Below are positions 1 to 10,668 of a stretch of 64,000 nt of DNA, piece by piece. How positions within the stretch are numbered: the first letter of the stretch is position 1; every line of letters begins with the position of its first letter. The stretch is taken from NCBI GenBank assembly GCA_963669155.1, contig OZ022589.1, positions 9,719,325 to 9,783,324 of the forward strand, read 5' to 3'. Source of the stretch: Arbacia lixula. Lineage: Eukaryota > Echinodermata > Echinoidea > Arbacioida > Arbaciidae. Under the pieces are notes generated by a model. It did not search any database and was not told where the DNA came from. It saw nothing but the letters and a program-made list of their open reading frames with translations. The position numbers and the translations under genes are program-made.

Positions 1-299
1 TACAATATTGACCTTTGACCTCCATGTGATTTGACCTCAATTTTGCACAGGTCATTGATATCATGTATCAAGTTTAAAGCAAACCCATGGAAAATGTTTC
101 TCAAGGTATTGTGTAAACAGATTAAAAACAAGGCATTAAGAAAATCAGTGTTTCAATTGATATATCTAACAAGTTGAAAAACAGCTTTCCACATCCCTTG
201 CAACTTCACCTTTCTACTATTTAAAAAACAAACAAAGAGTATGCAGCTTTATCATGATCAGGGAGGGAAGAGATTGTCCACACTACTTTCTGAGCATAC
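1..299 (-). other. Intron after exon 6, partial
   Basis: This stretch follows the exon 6 donor and is AT-rich, with no open frame resembling an Ig, membrane or kinase segment. Nothing else was seen in it. Confidence 0.6.
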
Positions 300-602
300 C
301 TTCACTGGTGACAAAAACATATACGGACGCTTGGAAGGCTGGACTGCTGGTGTCATAGTAACGGAAGAAGGAGCAGGAGAAGTAGCCAGTGTCTTCAAAT
401 TCTGTGCTGTGAATGGTTAACACGCTCTTGTGGTAATAGGATCCATTGGGCGTCTGCACAGTTGAACCATCCATCTGCGCAGCTGTCCTCAAGTTTGTTG
501 AGTGAGTCCAGATTAAAGGCAGTGGGCCTGCACATGTCAGCTCCAAAGTTGTATTTTCGTGTATTACTATATCCTCACTTGAGCTTATTAGTGATGGTTT
601 TC
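300..602 (-). CDS. Receptor exon 6: Ig domain 4 (second D1-like)
   Basis: This exon is 303 nt, phase 1 to phase 1, about residues 342-442. The acceptor is a T-rich tract ending TTTAAAG before 602 and the donor is GAAG|GTATGC after 300. It encodes a full Ig domain with TLELTCAGPLPLIW, two sequons (NTT, NGS), EDTGYFSCSFF and a closing ASVYVFVTSE. The C-x-G-x-x-P-L-x-W signature is the same as in exons 3+4, so this is a second D1-like domain following the D2-like one. The next exon, expected to be another D2-like domain, would lie left of the window. No exon was recognised in 1-299. Confidence 0.85.
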
Positions 603-861
603 CTTTAAAAAAATACAAAGAATGGATAAAAACCATGCTACATTCTTCAAAACGATGCCATTAATATACAAAAAAATGTCACTGCATTTTGGTCTATCAC
701 TCATAATATGCTTGTGTAGGTATTACTATTAGTATGATACCAATGTAAATGAGCTATTGTTTTGCAGAGAAAGAGAAATTAGCATACATCTGTTACATTC
801 ATATATCAAAGCTTACTATAAACTTCTTTTCCCAGGGCCCCAAATAGAAAAGTCTCTTAAT

Positions 862-1053
862 TCTGGAAGAAAAGTGAGAGAAGGTGTGAGAGGGAGAAAA
901 AGACAAGAGTGAGCGAACGGGAGAAAGAGGCAAATGAGCATATGTTAGAGGTAAAGAGAGAGAGATGGAGAGATAGAGATAGAGAGAGTGAGAAAGGGAG
1001 AGATGGGGATGGAGAGAGATGAAGAGAGAGTGAAAGAGTGAAAGAGAGAGATG

Positions 1054-1086
<33 letters not shown>

Positions 1087-1284
1087 AGAGATGGAGAGAG
1101 CGATGGAGAGAGAGATAGACAGAGATAGAGAGAGAGATGGAGAGAGAGAGATGGTGAGAGAGACATATGGAGAGAGAGACATATGGAGAGAGAGAGATAT
1201 GGAGAGAGAGATATGGAGAGAGAGATAGGAGAGAGAGAAAGATAGAGAGAGGTATGGAGATAGAGAGAGATGGAGAGAGAGGTA

Positions 1285-1332
<48 letters not shown>

Positions 1333-1343
1333 GAGAAACATAA

Positions 1344-1378
<35 letters not shown>

Positions 1379-1615
1379 TACAGGAAGAGACATGGGTGCA
1401 GAGAAAGACAAAATAGAGGGAGAGATGCTTCAGGGAGAGTAGAAGGGAGAGAGAGAATAAAAGTATGAGAGAGAACACAAATTTGAGTAAGAGAGAAAAA
1501 ATAAAACAGAGAGAGAGATAGGGAGAGAGAGAGAGTGTGTGTGTGTGAGACAGCGTGGGAGAGTGAGAAGAAGTAGTTGAAAGAATGGGAGAGTGATATG
1601 AAGAGATACAGAGAG
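862..1615. repeat. GA-rich interrupted microsatellite, about 750 bp
   Basis: The plus strand is almost purely purine: GA dinucleotides interrupted by GAT, GGA and CATAT variants (AGAGAGATGGAGAG type units). It lies in the receptor's intron 5. Long open frames on the minus strand are just Ser/Leu translations of it. Confidence 0.95.
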
Positions 1616-1702
1616 CATATATTATGTAAAAGGGTGAGGAAGAGATGATAAATGACATGTATAGACAACCAGAGTGGAGAAGAGAAAATATGGGAGTGAA
1701 AT

Positions 1703-1946
1703 CTGCCCTACCTTGACAAAAGGAAGCAAGTAACATTTGAAATTTATCCAAAAGTAAGAGGACCCCTCTCTAAACAGAAGAAAGTTGGATAATGCAGGTA
1801 CATTGAGTATTTCAATAGGCACTTTATCAATCTTTTAGAGTCTTTTAGTGCCCAAAGTGTGTAAAATGGTATCTCCTGTCTTTTAATTAGAAAAATATGA
1901 AATGTGTGCGATTTGACACTTGCTTCCTTTTGTCAAAGAAGGGCAG
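1703..1946. repeat. Inverted-repeat element, 29-bp arms
   Basis: Arms at 1,703-1,731 and 1,918-1,946 begin CTGCCCT and match at 27 of 29 positions. The 186-bp interior is AT-rich and non-coding. It begins about 90 bp after the GA repeat, like a small non-autonomous DNA transposon. Confidence 0.75.
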
Positions 1947-3289
1947 AATAGTGCGCATGTTCATGTCAGTATGAAGGAAGGGTTGATTGGTTAATATGAT
2001 CAAGGACTATGAGTGGATTCTGATCAGATCAATCTCATCAATTCAGTCCCAAGATTGTCTCATGCAATATAGCTTTTCCAGCTGATCCTGAAGAATGCAA
2101 AAATAAATTTGCTACACAAATAACAGACAGATACATGTAGCTGTGTGTGTGCAATCGGTTGTGGGGATTTGGAACCTAAGTATGCACGACTAGTAGATCA
2201 TGTACAACCAAGCTGCATATGGCTCTCTCTATATTACAATTGTATACATTATTTGTGTAGCACACATATATCTGTACTAGTCCCTCCAAGCCTGAACCTA
2301 AGGACGCTAGGGCAGTGCAAATCTTAGTGCATTCATGTACATGTAGGAAATATTTATGGTGCCATGACCTTTGACCATTTGTTCTCTTTCTTGATAGTGT
2401 ATTGGCTGGGCCTTTCAATCTAAAGTGACAGGTCAGTTGAGCTCCAGATCAACGTGCACTTGACTGTGCTTTATCATTGTTACACAGTGCATGATTGCAA
2501 TATCAGAGACAAGTTCTAAAGGTCAGGGAAACTCCCCCCTCCTCCTTCTATCAACATATGAACAGCTGCTTTTCAAACCTGACATTAAGAAACAAACATC
2601 CTGTGCATCATGCCCTATGAGCTGAACACATCTTATAATGGGACTCTTTGCTACATTGCATAGGCTAACCAAGGCTGTAGGATGCATAGCTCTACACTTC
2701 ACACATCCTTGAGTTAACTAAAGCCCTAAGCCCATGGTTACATAGCATCATGCCCCACTGTTCTTATAAACACTGACTCCACATTGGCTACTAAACTGCA
2801 TAACCCTGTGTCAACACACAAACAAATCGTTGTAGAGCTATGTAATGAAAATCTGTGTGTGGATACTGACTAACGATACATCCCAAACCGAAATGTTGTG
2901 TAAAGAAACTAAGGTCTGTGCAAAGTTTTGAAGTAGAACTGTATAAAGAATCACTGTTCACTGTGTGTGTAGACACTCACTACTAATACATCATTTACCT
3001 GGGCGGAGCTTACCGTGACCCAATCAACTCAAACTACTGCAGGTCACCGAAGACGGGCAGGTAGCATAAAACAACAACATGCGCAGTAGCAACTTACACA
3101 CCACTTCAACGTTTCTGTATAGCTTTTCGGTTTGGATTTTTTTGGATGGACATCCCCTCCACAACACAATGCTTCTGTATTGAGTTTCTGTACAGACCCT
3201 GTTCGCTAAACAATGATTCCTTCTAGACGTTTCTTTATAGAGTTTGGGTATAAACTTCTGTGTGTGTGGACACAGTGCTAGTGACTCAC

Positions 3290-3574
3290 TGGTGATCTGT
3301 ACTTGGTATGCCTGCTCCGCAGTCATGCCCTCATACGTGGCCCGGCACCTGACACCCCCCTCGTACATGTCCAGCTGACTGCTGTTGACAAGGAAGCCCA
3401 TTCTGTTGTCATACGCTGGAAGAGCACTCCCTGCCAGAACCTCCCCGCTGGGCAATAATATCTCCAACTCTACGCTCTCATCTGGGATGGAGACACGGCA
3501 CGGCAGGAGAAAGGCATCTCCCGGATAGAGGCTGATGGTTGTGACGTCACTAGGCAAGAATAGGTCGCTGGTAG
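3290..3574 (-). CDS. Receptor exon 5: Ig domain 3 (D2-like)
   Basis: This exon is 285 nt, phase 1 to phase 1, about residues 247-341. The acceptor CATCAG before 3,574 was preferred over an AG seven bases further in because only it keeps phase 1. The donor is CCA|GTGAGT after 3,290. The domain contains LFLPSD, DAFLLPCRVS, then PAYDNRMGFLVNSS, and GGVRCRATYEG. The P-C-R-V start, the aromatic-D-x-x-x-G-F turn and the absence of a canonical core tryptophan are hallmarks of D2 in PDGFR/VEGFR, the main ligand-binding domain. One sequon (NSS) is present. Homology to D2 is strong by eye; the ligand (PDGF/VEGF type) is inferred from the family. Confidence 0.87.
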
Positions 3575-3638
3575 CTGATGTCAAAATACAGACCAAGAAA
3601 CATTTAGATTAGGTCATGATCACATGCTCCCTATATCA

Positions 3639-4010
3639 TTAAAGGGCATATACTGTACTGGAAAGACAAAAAAGCCTTCAAAGGGTAATTTGTTAGCAAT
3701 CTTCTTGCCAATGGTCTTAAATTCATGTATTGACCATTTTAGAAGCTTGCTGAAAGTTATTTGCCCTCAAACGATCCACATGTGGAGTAATTAATGATTA
3801 ATGATTAAATCCTCAAAATGTTCGGGCCAAACATTTTGAGGATTTGTGATTTAATCACTCATTACTCCAAATGTAGACTATTTGAGGGCAAATAACTTTC
3901 AGCAAGCTTCTAAAATAGACAATACATGAATTTAAGACCATTCGCAAGAAGATTGCTCACGATCACCTTTAAGGCTTTTTTGTCTTCCCAGTACAGCATA
4001 TTCCCTTTAA
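3639..4010. mobile_element. Foldback element A, copy 1
   Basis: This 372-bp element is nearly entirely one inverted repeat. The ends read TTAAAGGGCATATACTG and its complement, and the centre is AAAATGTTCGGGCCAAACATTTT. Arms of about 180 bp differ at a few positions. The interior asymmetry (TAATGATTAATGATTAAATC on one side only) fixes its orientation. TTAA at both ends suggests TTAA target sites, as for piggyBac-type elements. It is non-coding. Confidence 0.85.
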
Positions 4011-4439
4011 GCCAATACTTCTTTTGGTACTACAGTTCCATGGCAAAGCCAGAAAATCTAACCAAGAGCAATGGGATAAGAGATATCAGAATAATGTGAG
4101 AAACGTAGTGGAAAAAAGTTTCATAAGAAAGCTATTTGTGTCTAAAAATCTTAATCACAAGTCTTGTAACCTTGCTCCGTAAAGTGAAGGCAAAGTGTTA
4201 GTACCCTATAAATCATTGTGAGGGGTGCGGGGTAGTAATGGTCATGATTAAGAGCTGTCATCATGGCAAAAATCTTTTCTTTGTCATCACTGGGCTCTAG
4301 ATTTTGCTTATTATCAATCATTTTGTTATGATTTTGAAATGATTCCTCCCTGGTATCAAGTGATCAAACTAGACTGGAGCACACGGTCAAGGTAGAATGC
4401 TCCCCATGGCTCCAGTGGTTTCCTACTAACCCTCACCAA

Positions 4440-4770
4440 GGAGGTTTAAGGAAGGGGGGAGGGGGGAGTTAGAAGATGTCAAGGTCAGAGGTGTGAGATT
4501 TTGCGCATTGGTCTTTGGGGTCCAGAGTCAATAAGCGCAGGGGTAGGGGTGGATTTTGTTTGTCTGGGCAAGTATTATTCTTTTCTTTTTGGAGATCCCA
4601 CGGAGTGCCGTTTCAACCTCCCAAATCCCCTTATTACTTTTTTTTAGAATCCAAGAGGAGTACATTAAACCTCCAAAAAAAAAAATCATTTTTGCCCAAT
4701 TTTTCAAAATTGAAGGTCCAAAGGAGAGAGGTCCCGCCCCCCCCCCCCCCCCCCTTAGATTCACCACTGG
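4440..4770. mobile_element. G-run/C-run element D, copy 1
   Basis: The order is a G-run, then GTCAAGGTCAGAG.TGTGAGATTTTGCGCAT, then a C-run, then TTCACCACTGG. The same order of blocks recurs at 6,427 and 7,964. The left end of this copy is unclear. Confidence 0.6.
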
Positions 4771-5260
4771 AGCTTTCAGAGGAAACTATCTCTGGTTGCC
4801 TTTATGCAACAGACAAAACAATGCTCTGCACATGAAAATTAGAAATTAAAAGGACTGGTATTCCAGAATGAGCACGTGAGGATTCAGGAGAATATTTAAC
4901 CACCCCCTGTCCAAGCCATTCATAACACATGGAAAAAAAGAGCAGCAATCACTTGCATAGGCGCGCCTACATGATTGTGCACCCACAAGGTTACAAAGAA
5001 ACCTGGGGGAAAGTCCTGATGAGATTTCTTGCTTGTGACTGGCTGTTCATAAATAAAACACTACTATCCATTGGTTAGGAAATGTGCACTAGGCGTGGTC
5101 AAACCCTCAGTAATTTGCAATAAGAGCATCTTAGAAGGACATTCTTGTTCTCCTACGTACCTCCTAACTTTGAGAGTTAGGAGAAAATTTAGGAGAAAAC
5201 TTTAGAATTTCAGAATATAACCCCAAGTCAGATTCCGATCTACGATGACAATCTCTTTAC

Positions 5261-5401
5261 CATTGGGTAGAACGTAGACATAGATTTGAGTTGTGAGTTG
5301 CTGATTGTCATAGAAGTGTGTGCAGGTGAAGATCCCAGTGTCCGAAGATGTTGCATTCTCAATTATCAGTGAGCCGTCTTCTTTCCACAATGGAGATGAA
5401 T
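5261..5401 (-). CDS. Receptor exon 4: second half of Ig domain 2 (D1-like)
   Basis: This exon is 141 nt, phase 1 to phase 1, about residues 200-246. The acceptor is TTTGCTTTAG before 5,401 and the donor is ATG|GTAAAG after 5,261. It reads SSPLWKEDGSLIIENATSS, then DTGIFTCTHFYD, then QIYVYVLPN. This gives the D-x-G-x-x-x-C F-strand cysteine, a sequon (NAT) and the final G strand ending in Tyr-Val-Tyr-Val. That ending is also typical of D1 in VEGFR/PDGFR, where it runs directly into D2. Exon 5 is D2-like, so the order matches the family. Confidence 0.85.
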
Positions 5402-5740
5402 CTAAAGCAAAATGAGAAGTCAATCATAAAACGCAGCCGGAAATCAATCAGATGCTAGAATATGTAACTTAATATTCATCATATTTCTCATTCACTTTTT
5501 GAACCTTTTGACTAAATTACTTTCATGTACTGTTTATCTAGTTCCATATCCACAATCATATTCAACATGTCAAAATTTCCAATCAATTTGTGTGTGCTAC
5601 TACATGTACAAGTGCAAAATGCCCAATGTTACACGAAGTGTTAGTGGGCCACCTTTGCATATTCACACTAGCAATGCACACTAATCCCATTTCATTTCTC
5701 ACATCATGAGATAACTAGAATGTAAGCGCATAGTTCTTAC

Positions 5741-5902
5741 CCGATACTCGAGATGTTTGTGAAAAAGTGGTAACACGCTTGGGTTGAATACTGTCAGGGT
5801 AGGTCCAGCTTAGAGGATACCATCCCTTGCAGATGAGCATGAGCCTGGTCCCTGAATGAAAACTTGTCTCTGTACCTCTTGGTTCCAATTCTGGATGACT
5901 CC
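5741..5902 (-). CDS. Receptor exon 3: first half of Ig domain 2 (D1-like)
   Basis: This exon is 162 nt, phase 1 to phase 1, about residues 146-199. The acceptor is CTTGCAG before 5,902 and the donor is CGG|GTAAGA after 5,741. It encodes the first half of an Ig domain, containing LMLICKGWYPLSWTYPD. The C-x-G-x-x-P-L-x-W spacing, with a short gap between cysteine and tryptophan, is characteristic of the first Ig domain of PDGFR/VEGFR-type receptors. The second cysteine is supplied by exon 4, so an intron of only 339 bp cuts the domain between its sheets. The same D1 type in exon 6 is uninterrupted. Identification as a half-domain depends on the in-frame join to exon 4. Confidence 0.82.
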
Positions 5903-7516
5903 CTGCAAGCCAAAGAGTTATAAAAGGCACATGTAAGTGGGCAATTCCATTGGTTTCTCTGCCAATTGTCAATATTCAATCAATACAAAAAATAGAAACT
6001 GTACAATACACTATGATAAATCATAGTAATACATCTTTATAAATCTGAATTGTAGTCCATATTCAGCTGCAAGATTGGAGTTGCTGCTGGTGCATCATCA
6101 GCTCAAGTAATATACTTTTATCACACTATTCCATGATTTAGACCAGAAAAGGACAACTGACACATAAAATTGTGAACTATTTTGGCAACTCATAAGTCAT
6201 GTATCAAAAAATGAGTTTGACAGGTTATATTTTTTCTATCAAATATTATATTTGTAGAAGAAGTATTCATTTACAAATGATGGAACATCTGACTAATACC
6301 CTATCAGTATGAGTGTCCTATCTACCACTAATGTAATTAATTGGCACTCTATTTTATGGGATAATGTACGTAGGCCTACATTTGGATTACCCTTGCTGCA
6401 TACACATTTTCAATCTTGAAAGCTTACAGGGGCAGATCTAGCTTTTTACTAAAGGGGGGGGGGGGGGGGTGGTGGTTCAGAGATGCCAAGGTTTATGTAG
6501 GCATGAGATTTTGTGCATGTCTTCAGTTGTAGAAAACAAAGTGATCCATGTCAGAACGTCCCGGAGTCGCGAAGCAGGGGCGTGGGGGTAGTGATGGGAG
6601 TTTTTTTTTTTTTGTCCTATCAGGCAATTACTCCCCCCCCCCCTTCTTCTTGAGATTCCAATGGGGTGGGGATGGGGAGTTAAACCCTGTACCCCCCCCC
6701 CCTTCCAGTATATCAGCCACTGGCATACCAATTATTGTGACTACCACAGCAACCACAGTCACAGTGAGGGCTTCATGGCCGTTTCCACGGTAGTTACTCA
6801 TTCATGGATGGATAGTTACCCAGTAAATTAATCATTAATTGATATGGAACATGGCCCAGGAGCACAAGTCATTACATTCTCTCCACATAGAAATAGGGAA
6901 TGGAGGGATTAGGGGGAAGCTTTGTGTGCTCCATTTTGCATTATCATATTATGGGGACAAGATCCATATACATGTACATGTAACACTTAAGTTATATAAC
7001 GGTGACTCTGTGGACAATTGTGAAAGGTTACCTACAGGGAAAGAGTGTGGTCACAAAATTACAATTGTTTACACATCCTGAAATGCCCTACCAGAAAGTG
7101 AAGAGTCTTTAAGAAGTCAAGTGAATTAACATCAAACGCTTTCCAAACTTTTCCACTGTATGATCAGTTGATCTTCTTGTCTAATCTTAATTCCTGGAGA
7201 ATTTGACAACCTGCCACACTACATGTATGCGTTCACTTTTCTATGTCATTCGCGTCATTCTAGGCTGTGAAGCGTATATGTACAAAACTAAGTCTATAAA
7301 GAATTAAGTCTGGCAATACAGACTAAGTCAACTTCTCTGTCTGCTCTCTTCTCACGCAGAGTACAGACAGGCAAGGGGGCTTATTCTATTTTGCCATGTT
7401 TAGTTGATTACAAGCGTAGCTGTATCCATGTACTCCACAGCTTAGAACCTCGACTAGACGCACCCATGACGTGGGGCTCTCTCCTCTCCAGTCCAAGAAG
7501 GAAACGAGGCACATAC
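5903..7516 (-). other. Receptor intron 2
   Basis: This 1,614-bp intron contains one G-run/C-run repeat element (6,427-6,723) with several homopolymer tracts over nine bases long. No exon-like segment was recognised in the rest. Confidence 0.7.
6427..6723. mobile_element. G-run/C-run element D, copy 2
   Basis: It starts CAGGGGCAGATCTAG and ends CAGCCACTGG. It contains GATGCCAAGG, ATGAGATTTTGTGCAT and CGGAGTCGCGAAGCA between long G and C homopolymers. The ends are roughly inverted (CAG..GCAGATCT / AG..CCACTG). Confidence 0.65.
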
Positions 7517-7870
7517 CTTGCACAACAAGCATGGTAAACGCGATCCCGGCGTTTTCCCCGCGGCTCACTCGACAGGTGTAATTGCCCTCGTCGCTACCAG
7601 CTACGCGCACTATTTCCAGGAGGGCGGGCGGCACAATGTTCACTCTCTCCGACACGGCGGCGTTCCCGGGAAGCGCAGCAATCTGCTCCCCGTCTTTGAA
7701 CCATGTGACGACAATGCCCTCGTTCGATTCGTGCAACTCAAGATTGGGACTATTGAGGTCGGCGGCTGTTTCTTCATGGTATTCGCATATCAGAGTCGCG
7801 CTGCCCCCCTCGGCTACGTCGTAGTACTGTTCCCGTATGCTGACTGAGATGTCTTGGCAGAGACACGGCA
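7517..7870 (-). CDS. Receptor exon 2: Ig domain 1
   Basis: This exon is 354 nt, phase 1 to phase 1, and covers about residues 28-145. The acceptor is a T-rich tract ending TTTGCAG before 7,870; the donor is AAG|GTATGT after 7,517. It encodes one complete Ig domain. The B-strand cysteine lies in ATLICEY, the core tryptophan in VVTWFKDG, and the F-strand cysteine in DEGNYTCRV, with the usual D-x-G-x-Y-x-C pattern and an N-glycosylation sequon (NYT). A Cys-Leu-Cys pair follows the signal peptide. The loop between the C and F strands is long and acidic. It fits the general I/V-set pattern and does not carry the D1 or D2 signatures of the later domains, so it may be an N-terminal extra domain, as in many-Ig VEGFRs. 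Confidence 0.85.
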
Positions 7871-7963
7871 CTGCAAATAAAAACCGAGGTTAACAGTTAT
7901 TACTTCATCACAATAAATATATTGTTATCATTAAAGGATTTGTTAAAGAAGAGCCACCAAAAA

Positions 7964-8163
7964 CAGGCGCAGATCTATTACGGGGAGGGGGGTGGGGGCG
8001 TGGGGGTTAGAGATGCCAAGGTCAGAGACGAGATTTTGCGCGCAAGCCTTCAGTTGGAGCAAAGAAGTTATTTCAAAACCGCCCAGAGTCGCTTAGCACA
8101 ACCCCCCCCCCCCCCCACCACCACCACCACCACCACTCACCCACCCGTGCAGATCCCCCACTG
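7964..8163. mobile_element. G-run/C-run element D, copy 3
   Basis: This is the shortest and cleanest copy: CAGGCGCAGATCT at the left and AGATCCCCCACTG at the right form inverted ends. Shared internal blocks are GATGCCAAGGTCAGAG, GAGATTTTGCGCGCA and CAGAGTCGCTTAGCA. A CCA trinucleotide run sits inside the C tract. Confidence 0.7.
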
Positions 8164-10501
8164 ATGAACGTAGATATCGGGGAACTTCTTTCAACAAACC
8201 TACTGTGTTCACATCTTGCCTGGATCTCTGAATCATGGGACACGAACACATCGTGGATGCAGTTGAAATTGCATTTATTTTAGCATGATGAGAAGTTTCC
8301 AATTTTTTCCCCATAAACAATCCATATGAGAAAAATAAATCGTTTATTACGCAATGCCTTCCTCTATTTGAAATTTCTCCTGGTCGCATACCAGAGTGTG
8401 ATTTTCTTCATTTTAACTTTGTAATCTATATTTTCTTCAGATTGATTTGTTGAAAACCATAACCCTCTGTTGTTGTGTAGAGTACAACTACAAAAAACAC
8501 GTTCCTACTAGCAGACGACTGCTAAGTGAACTCATCCATTTCTCTCGCAGTAACCGCACGTTGTTACATATTAACTCTCTATGATCATGATGATCAGTCC
8601 TACTTTAATGGAATCGTTACGTAACCGTAAGATACATATTCCTCCTCTTCCTCTCATACTGGCTGCCTCTCCATCTTGATTTCTTCCGGGATTTATTTTG
8701 TATGTGTAGTGTACCACGCTCGTTTAGGGGAAAGGAGATTTGCGGATCAGACTTAGTGGCTTCGTAATTGATTGTCATCGGTGACGTCTGTGGAAGAACT
8801 CCCACAGCTCTCGCTTGAATCTCCATCCTAGAAAGGATGTAAAATGACCTTCGGTTACGTGGAAATGTCGTACTGATCCAAAAAGTAATCTCTTTCATCC
8901 TTAAAAAATAAGAGCGTGTTGTTGACATTTGATCGTGTATTTTGGGGATTTTTTTAAAGCGTGGGCAATGTACGTGTGCGATCGACAACATGATTTACAA
9001 AGTTCGAGAAGTTATAACTTCGTAGAACAACAACATTATCCCTGAATTTAATCCCTTAGTCCAACAAGCAATAAACTGTGTTGTAACTGACATGGATGTA
9101 CGACTGTTTTGCACTGAGAGGGTTAAGAACAGCCCCAAGCACGTTCGCAGTATGTGAAAAAAAATGAAGGACATTTTAAGAAAAATCGGATAAGTACGCC
9201 CCCACCCCCAACCGCCATCTTACTCTCACTCCTCTCTCACTCCCGCAGAGCTATTGGAGCTCTACAAACGTCTCTTGGAAAATGGTTTAGCCCGGACACG
9301 GGGGAATCCAGTACATAATGAATATTGTGCAAGGCGATAGGACGTGAATAATTAAAACTGATTGCCGCTCGTGACATCGGCATTAACCAAGCGCTCGACC
9401 CCGGGATCGAGACATCTCGCTCATACCGGGTCCGACGGTCGGCTGTACCTGCATGAGCTATCAAGGAAACCTGATCGAGCTTATTATCATGATCATTATA
9501 GTGAAGAATCACTGACACCAATTGCGGCCTGTCGGACTATTTTAGACGCTCTTGACAGATCCACTCGGGCGTGGCGCCACTTTGGTAAGGGCAAATCCGG
9601 GTGACGGGTCAGCACTTCCGATGCCGAGTTTTTCTACGGCCCATCGAAGGAGGAAATGCCCTTCAATATGCAAGTACATAATTTAGATTGAAAAAAAATC
9701 TCAATGGATTGGCAAGCATCGTGATGGTAAGAGCGTGGAACACTCACAACTCCTTGGAAGGCGACGTGATAACCAACCCGTCTCCTTGAGAAGAGACGAC
9801 GCAACCATGGCAACTATATACCCTACTCGTACTCTCTGAACAGGCTGAACAGGAATATATGACATTCGATGAAAACCCTTGTAGTTTTACGAGTGCCTGC
9901 ATTATTTATTAAGCGTAAGAACATTGTATGGGCAAGATATAGACCGTTCCTGCGAGGAAAATGTCCGTTTTAATCGGAATTTCCCATAAACATTCTTTGA
10001 AATTTAATTTGGTCTTAATATGGGGGTGATGCTTATCCTGTGGCTGAAGTTATTGAAATACATTAACTACACTCACGGTCAAAGGGAGTACTTCATCAAA
10101 ACACATTTGCCTTATTGCATTTCGCAATATTACCACTCGACTTTTTTTGCAACGTAATTATTTAAAAGCCACAATCACACGTCACCTGGTCGTGGAAAGA
10201 CACTTATGAGAATGCTGAAGGTCTGAAGAAACAAATGTTCTCCTTCCTCGTCACAACATTTCAACATTGTATTAGTACGTGGATGATTTCCATACTGAAT
10301 GGCCAGACATGCCTATTGTTCCTCTCTCGGTTAAATGCTGCATGTATAAAAATACTCACAACCGGTATAACCATGTAGATTACATGATCGAGGTCAATTA
10401 TCTCATTCGTTCACCTTACATTCATATGTACATACTCATGTAGTATAGTATAGGTTCCTTAAATATGACTCAAAGGTAAATATGAAAAGTTTGTATCATA
10501 A

Positions 10502-10668
10502 GTGCCATTCTCATTGGGCTTAAAAAATCGAGAAGTTAGAAAAATCGCGAAGTTAGGGTGAAAGTTGCCTAGCAACCGTACCAAAAGCCGAATGGTCCTA
10601 TTGTCCCTGTCCCCTAACTTCACGATTTTTCTAACTTCGCAATTTTTAAAGCTCAATGAGAATGACAC
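10502..10668. mobile_element. Inverted-repeat element, about 56-bp arms
   Basis: Arms 10,502-10,557 and 10,612-10,668 are near-complementary, starting GTGCCATTCTCATTGGGCTT. Each arm itself contains two copies of GAAGTTAG separated by AAAAATCGC. The spacer is about 54 bp. It is a short non-autonomous element in receptor intron 1. Confidence 0.75.

Larger units (their letters stand above)
603..3289 (-). other. Receptor intron 5
   Basis: This 2,687-bp intron lies between the D2-like exon 5 and the second D1-like exon 6. It holds a very long GA-rich repeat (862-1,615 on the plus strand), a small inverted-repeat element directly beside it (1,703-1,946) and, near exon 5, diverged copies of a short string of the type CTGTGTGTGTAGACACT at about 2,850, 2,960 and 3,262. 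No coding exon was recognised. The serine/leucine-rich open frames on the minus strand are translations of the GA repeat. Confidence 0.7.
3575..5260 (-). other. Receptor intron 4
   Basis: This 1,686-bp intron is almost filled by two repeat elements: a palindromic foldback element (3,639-4,010) and a G-run/C-run element (4,440-4,770). The remaining sequence is unremarkable. Confidence 0.7.

Noticed and set aside
799-1822. Long minus-strand open frames rich in Ser/Leu
   Set aside because: They are translations of the GA/CT repeat in several frames, with no other sequence content.
8093-8389. Open frame ending in a poly-Gly stretch
   Set aside because: The glycines come from the C-run and CCA repeat of the G-run/C-run element.
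9362-9660. GC-rich stretch considered as a structural RNA gene (5S-like words near the right end)
   Set aside because: No internal control regions or foldable 5S or tRNA pattern could be matched; only isolated words agree.
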